From Bacteroidota bacterium (GTDB lineage: Bacteria > Bacteroidota > Ignavibacteria > Ignavibacteriales > Melioribacteraceae), in assembly GCA_023453125.1 (NCBI GenBank), contig JAEXUB010000265.1, positions 1-16,738 on the forward strand: a DNA stretch of 16,738 nucleotides, written 5' to 3'. Positions 14,607 to 16,738 of this stretch are shown here, piece after piece. The position numbers and the translations under genes were made by a program. The notes under the pieces were generated by a model. The model saw nothing but the letters and a program-made list of their open reading frames with translations, searched no databases and was not told where the DNA came from. Positions within the stretch are counted from its first letter, which is position 1. Each line of letters begins with the position of its first letter.

Positions 14607-15200
14607 ATGCCCGGTAATTCAGCTTTATGGCCTGTAATTCTCCTTTTTCTGGGCGCTTTGCTCGGAATTGCAAGCAGTATGCTTTCGGCCCGTCTACAGC
14701 AGCAGCATCAGATAACCAAACTTCTGATAGAACGGTTTTTTATGGTAAGAGATGAAATTTCAGCTATCGTTTCCCGGTATGCATCATTAACAACCGAGAA
14801 TCAGGAACCTGAAAACCGGGAAAAGCTCTCTCTTATTGCCGGAAGGCTATCATTGATTTATTATAAGTATTATGACTTTATTCCGAAAGAGGTGCTTCTT
14901 GAACTAAACTGCCTCTTTGTATGCCTTAAAGATAGAAAACACAGGATTTTTATTCAGGAGGGGAACAGGATAATTCCTCTTCCCGATGAGGAAGAGAGAG
15001 TCTACAATTTCATTAAAGAAGTATCTCTTGTTGAAAATTTTACCTTTTATGCGGTGCAGGCAGTTAGGTCAGGGAATGACAGGCTTAAACAGTCGGTTTC
15101 TATAAATTGCCAGGCCCGTGCAGTTCTGGCAAGCATTAACAGGTATTTCTCTCCAAACCGTCTTTATTCCTTTGCAAGATATGGAAAGAAAAGCGGCTGA
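14607..15200 (+). CDS. Uncharacterised membrane-anchored protein
   Basis: I do not recognise this 197-residue protein. It has one N-terminal hydrophobic helix (about 7-27), which reads as an uncleaved anchor rather than a signal peptide. A Gln-rich stretch (QQQHQ, 31-35) and a mainly helical, charged domain of about 160 residues follow, probably cytoplasmic given the basic residues directly after the helix. No catalytic motif or metal-ligand pattern stands out. The ATG at 14607 has a very strong ribosome binding site, AAGGAGGGG at 14596-14604, unlike the weak sites of several nuo genes. It lies between the nuo terminator and the second copy of the three-TM protein, 133 bases upstream of the latter, so the two may be co-expressed. 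Confidence 0.8.
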   Translation: MPGNSALWPVILLFLGALLGIASSMLSARLQQQHQITKLLIERFFMVRDEISAIVSRYASLTTENQEPENREKLSLIAGRLSLIYYKYYDFIPKEVLLELNCLFVCLKDRKHRIFIQEGNRIIPLPDEEERVYNFIKEVSLVENFTFYAVQAVRSGNDRLKQSVSINCQARAVLASINRYFSPNRLYSFARYGKKSG

Positions 15201-15260
15201 AAAGGGCTCTTTTATCTCTTGTTTATACCAACGGAAATGGATAGTTTTATTTGAGGTTAA

Positions 15261-15285
15261 TTTGCGGATTCTAATAATCCGCGAA
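15261..15285 (+). other. Stem-loop in the gap before the second three-TM gene
   Basis: GCGGATT at 15264-15270 and AATCCGC at 15276-15282 pair around a 5-base loop; including one G-T pair the stem extends to 15261-15285. No T run follows on either strand, so it is not a standard terminator. It may be a structured leader or processing site 49 bases upstream of the next gene. Confidence 0.45.
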
Positions 15286-15333
15286 AGAAATATGCACCGC
15301 ACAAATTAAAATAATAGACAATCGGGGGAAAGA

Positions 15334-16098
15334 ATGAGTGTTTATTCTGCCAAATACCGTCTTGTATCGTGTAAGGTAACAAAGGATTTATTGAAGGATA
15401 TTGAGAGTTACATTCTTGCCGAAGCAAAGGCCCTTATAGAAGGATCATCTGCCGAGGCTTTTTCTGTAAACCAGAAATTTCATATTATAATCGAAACAGG
15501 GGAAGAGCATTTAAGCTTTTCGGGAATTGATGAATACGAAGGGGCTAAACTGCCCGACGGAACAAAGTCTGTAATTATGGAATATGCTTCTGTAGCGGGG
15601 AAATATTTTCATATAAAAGCTGTATTTCATTCCTCTTTTGCCGAACACGCCTCTGTTGAGATAACCCTGGCCGATAATAAGGCAAAGATAACAGTTGACC
15701 GGATTGCCCGGGTAATTAAAGATATGGTTAAGGAAAAGAAAACCTTTAGTTATGTCTTCCATAACAGGGGAGTGCAGCTTAGCCTTCTATTCTTTTATGC
15801 ATTGTACAATGTTTATTCTTTCTTCCGCATGAATGTATGGCCCGATGAAAATTTATCCCCTTATTTCCTGTCGGATTTTATCCTGTTCAGCCTTTTTATG
15901 GGAGCTCTCGGAATCTGGTTCATTTTCTCTATCTTCCTGAGAAAATATACCAGGTTTGAGACACCTAGAGAGAAGATAATTACTATTTCCTACTATGGAG
16001 TAACACTCCTTTATTTTGCTGCTCTGGCCCTCTTTTTTTACAGTAAACTGGCAGAGATGAACCGGTTCGCTCCGGCTGCAGAAACTCTAAAGTTTTAG
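15334..16098 (+). CDS. Uncharacterised three-TM protein, paralogue of the nuo-embedded protein
   Basis: A 254-residue protein clearly homologous over its whole length to the product at 11911-12642. Both begin M-x-x-aromatic-SAKYRL-x-SC, and share HSSF-x-EH (here 99-105), SVEI (107-110), HNR (143-145) and three membrane helices (here about 147-167, 180-202 and 215-236). The C-terminus is about 15 residues longer and ends in a soluble tail. The soluble N-terminal domain (1-140) contains a strand-rich centre with an SGIDEYE segment that parallels ASIDEFD in the other copy. A GGGGGAAAG purine run at 15324-15332 precedes the ATG directly. Function unknown. The second copy next to the nuo block suggests local duplication with separate regulation. 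No known domain can be named with confidence. Confidence 0.85.
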   Translation: MSVYSAKYRLVSCKVTKDLLKDIESYILAEAKALIEGSSAEAFSVNQKFHIIIETGEEHLSFSGIDEYEGAKLPDGTKSVIMEYASVAGKYFHIKAVFHSSFAEHASVEITLADNKAKITVDRIARVIKDMVKEKKTFSYVFHNRGVQLSLLFFYALYNVYSFFRMNVWPDENLSPYFLSDFILFSLFMGALGIWFIFSIFLRKYTRFETPREKIITISYYGVTLLYFAALALFFYSKLAEMNRFAPAAETLKF

Positions 16099-16110
16099 CT
16101 CCTGCTAAGA

Positions 16111-16141
16111 AAAAAGGGGGGTAGCGCCAGACTATCCCCCC
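16111..16141. terminator. Stem-loop after the second three-TM gene (T tail only on the minus strand)
   Basis: GGGGGGTAG at 16116-16124 pairs with 16132-16140 (nine pairs including one G-T) around a 7-base loop, 17 bases after the stop at 16098. On the + strand the tail is CTCAGAATTG with no T run. Six A residues directly precede the stem, so the canonical terminator reads on the - strand. It probably still helps end the + transcript. Confidence 0.55.
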
Positions 16142-16248
16142 TCAGAATTGACCTCTTAAATACCGGATTTACCTTTTATGTTTTATCCGCTTCCTTTTTC
16201 ATTTAATCACTTTACATTTAGGGTGGGTAGAAATATTAAAGGGATATT

Positions 16249-16738
16249 ATGAAAAGAATAGCAGCAATTCTTATACTCTTAATTGTTTTTCCGGGACTTA
16301 CGGCAGCCCAGGAACAGGCAGTAAGGATAAATGAGCTGATGAATGCTTATTATTCAAACGGCAATTTCAGCGGGGCAGTCTATATAACCGAAAACGGGAA
16401 GCCTATTTTCCGGAAAGGATATGGTTATTCCCATCTTGAAAAAAAGGAACCTATTACCGGGAGCACCCGCTTTCTCATCGCCTCAATTTCAAAGCAATAC
16501 ACGGCAGTTCTCATAATGAAGCTGGCGGAGCAGGGGAAACTTAAGCTTGCAGATCCGTTGAGCAAATACTATAAAGAGTATCCGGAGCAATGGGCTTCAA
16601 AGGTTACAATTCATCAGATGCTCTGCAATACTTCCGGAATTCCAGACTTCTTCCTGGAACCTGAATACCAGAAAATTATGAACACTCCCCATACTCTAAA
16701 TGATTTGAATAATATCATTAAAAACAAGCCATTACTCT
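16249..16738 (+). CDS. Secreted serine hydrolase, class C beta-lactamase family (3'-truncated)
   Basis: N-terminal 163 residues of a penicillin-binding-protein/class C beta-lactamase-like hydrolase; the frame is open to the window end. A signal peptide (MKR, hydrophobic core, likely cut after LTAA near residue 20) sends it to the periplasm. The catalytic SxxK motif is present as Ser79-Ile-Ser-Lys82 (IASISKQ). It is followed by the typical LADPLSKYY and a CNTSGIPDF segment where most relatives read HTSG. The second catalytic motif (YxN) and the KTG-like box would lie beyond the window. The ATG at 16249 has an AAAGGGA at 16238-16244. Members include esterases, D-aminopeptidases and peptidoglycan-related enzymes. 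True beta-lactamase activity should not be assumed. Confidence 0.9.
   Translation, partial: MKRIAAILILLIVFPGLTAAQEQAVRINELMNAYYSNGNFSGAVYITENGKPIFRKGYGYSHLEKKEPITGSTRFLIASISKQYTAVLIMKLAEQGKLKLADPLSKYYKEYPEQWASKVTIHQMLCNTSGIPDFFLEPEYQKIMNTPHTLNDLNNIIKNKPLL

Noticed and set aside
1..16738. CRISPR array, insertion sequence, tRNA or rRNA
   Set aside because: No regularly spaced repeats, transposase or terminal inverted repeats, cloverleaf or conserved rRNA stretch was seen.

Overview
The window comes from a moderately AT-rich bacterial genome, with every recognisable gene on the + strand. Three features suggest a Bacteroidota/Ignavibacteria-type Gram-negative: a LysW-dependent lysine pathway, a secreted DUF4097-type protein behind an ECF sigma factor, and a 14-subunit-type complex I with uneven Shine-Dalgarno use. 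This placement is inference; there is no rRNA or other marker here to settle it.

Layout. (1) 1-587: the 3' part of an iron-dependent, butanol-dehydrogenase-like alcohol dehydrogenase. (2) 704-6589: a tight lysine (alpha-aminoadipate, AAA) operon in the order lysW, homocitrate synthase, lysX, lysY, a class II glutamine-amidotransferase-like gene, lysZ, lysJ. It ends at a clear rho-independent terminator (6616-6638). (3) 6777-9194: an ECF sigma factor, a one-TM anti-sigma-like protein and a secreted beta-repeat DUF4097-like protein, all overlapping and probably autoregulated. (4) 9280-14451: nuoA, nuoB, nuoC, nuoD, an uncharacterised three-TM protein, nuoE and nuoF, closed by a terminator (14462-14490). 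nuoG-N are not here. (5) 14607-16098: an unknown membrane-anchored protein and a paralogue of the three-TM protein found inside the nuo operon. (6) 16249 to the window end: the N-terminal part of a secreted class C beta-lactamase-like serine hydrolase.

How the genes work together. Homocitrate synthase starts the AAA route. LysX ligates AAA to the C-terminal glutamate of the carrier LysW. LysZ, LysY and LysJ phosphorylate, reduce and aminate the carrier-bound side chain. The usual release enzyme, LysK, is absent from the window. In its place sits an Ntn-type amidotransferase homologue, translationally coupled to lysZ, whose family chemistry (cleaving gamma-glutamyl-N bonds) matches the LysW-gamma-lysine linkage. 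I regard this gene as the most interesting candidate for an undescribed function. Second is the pair of paralogous three-TM proteins, one lodged between nuoD and nuoE and the other just downstream of nuoF.
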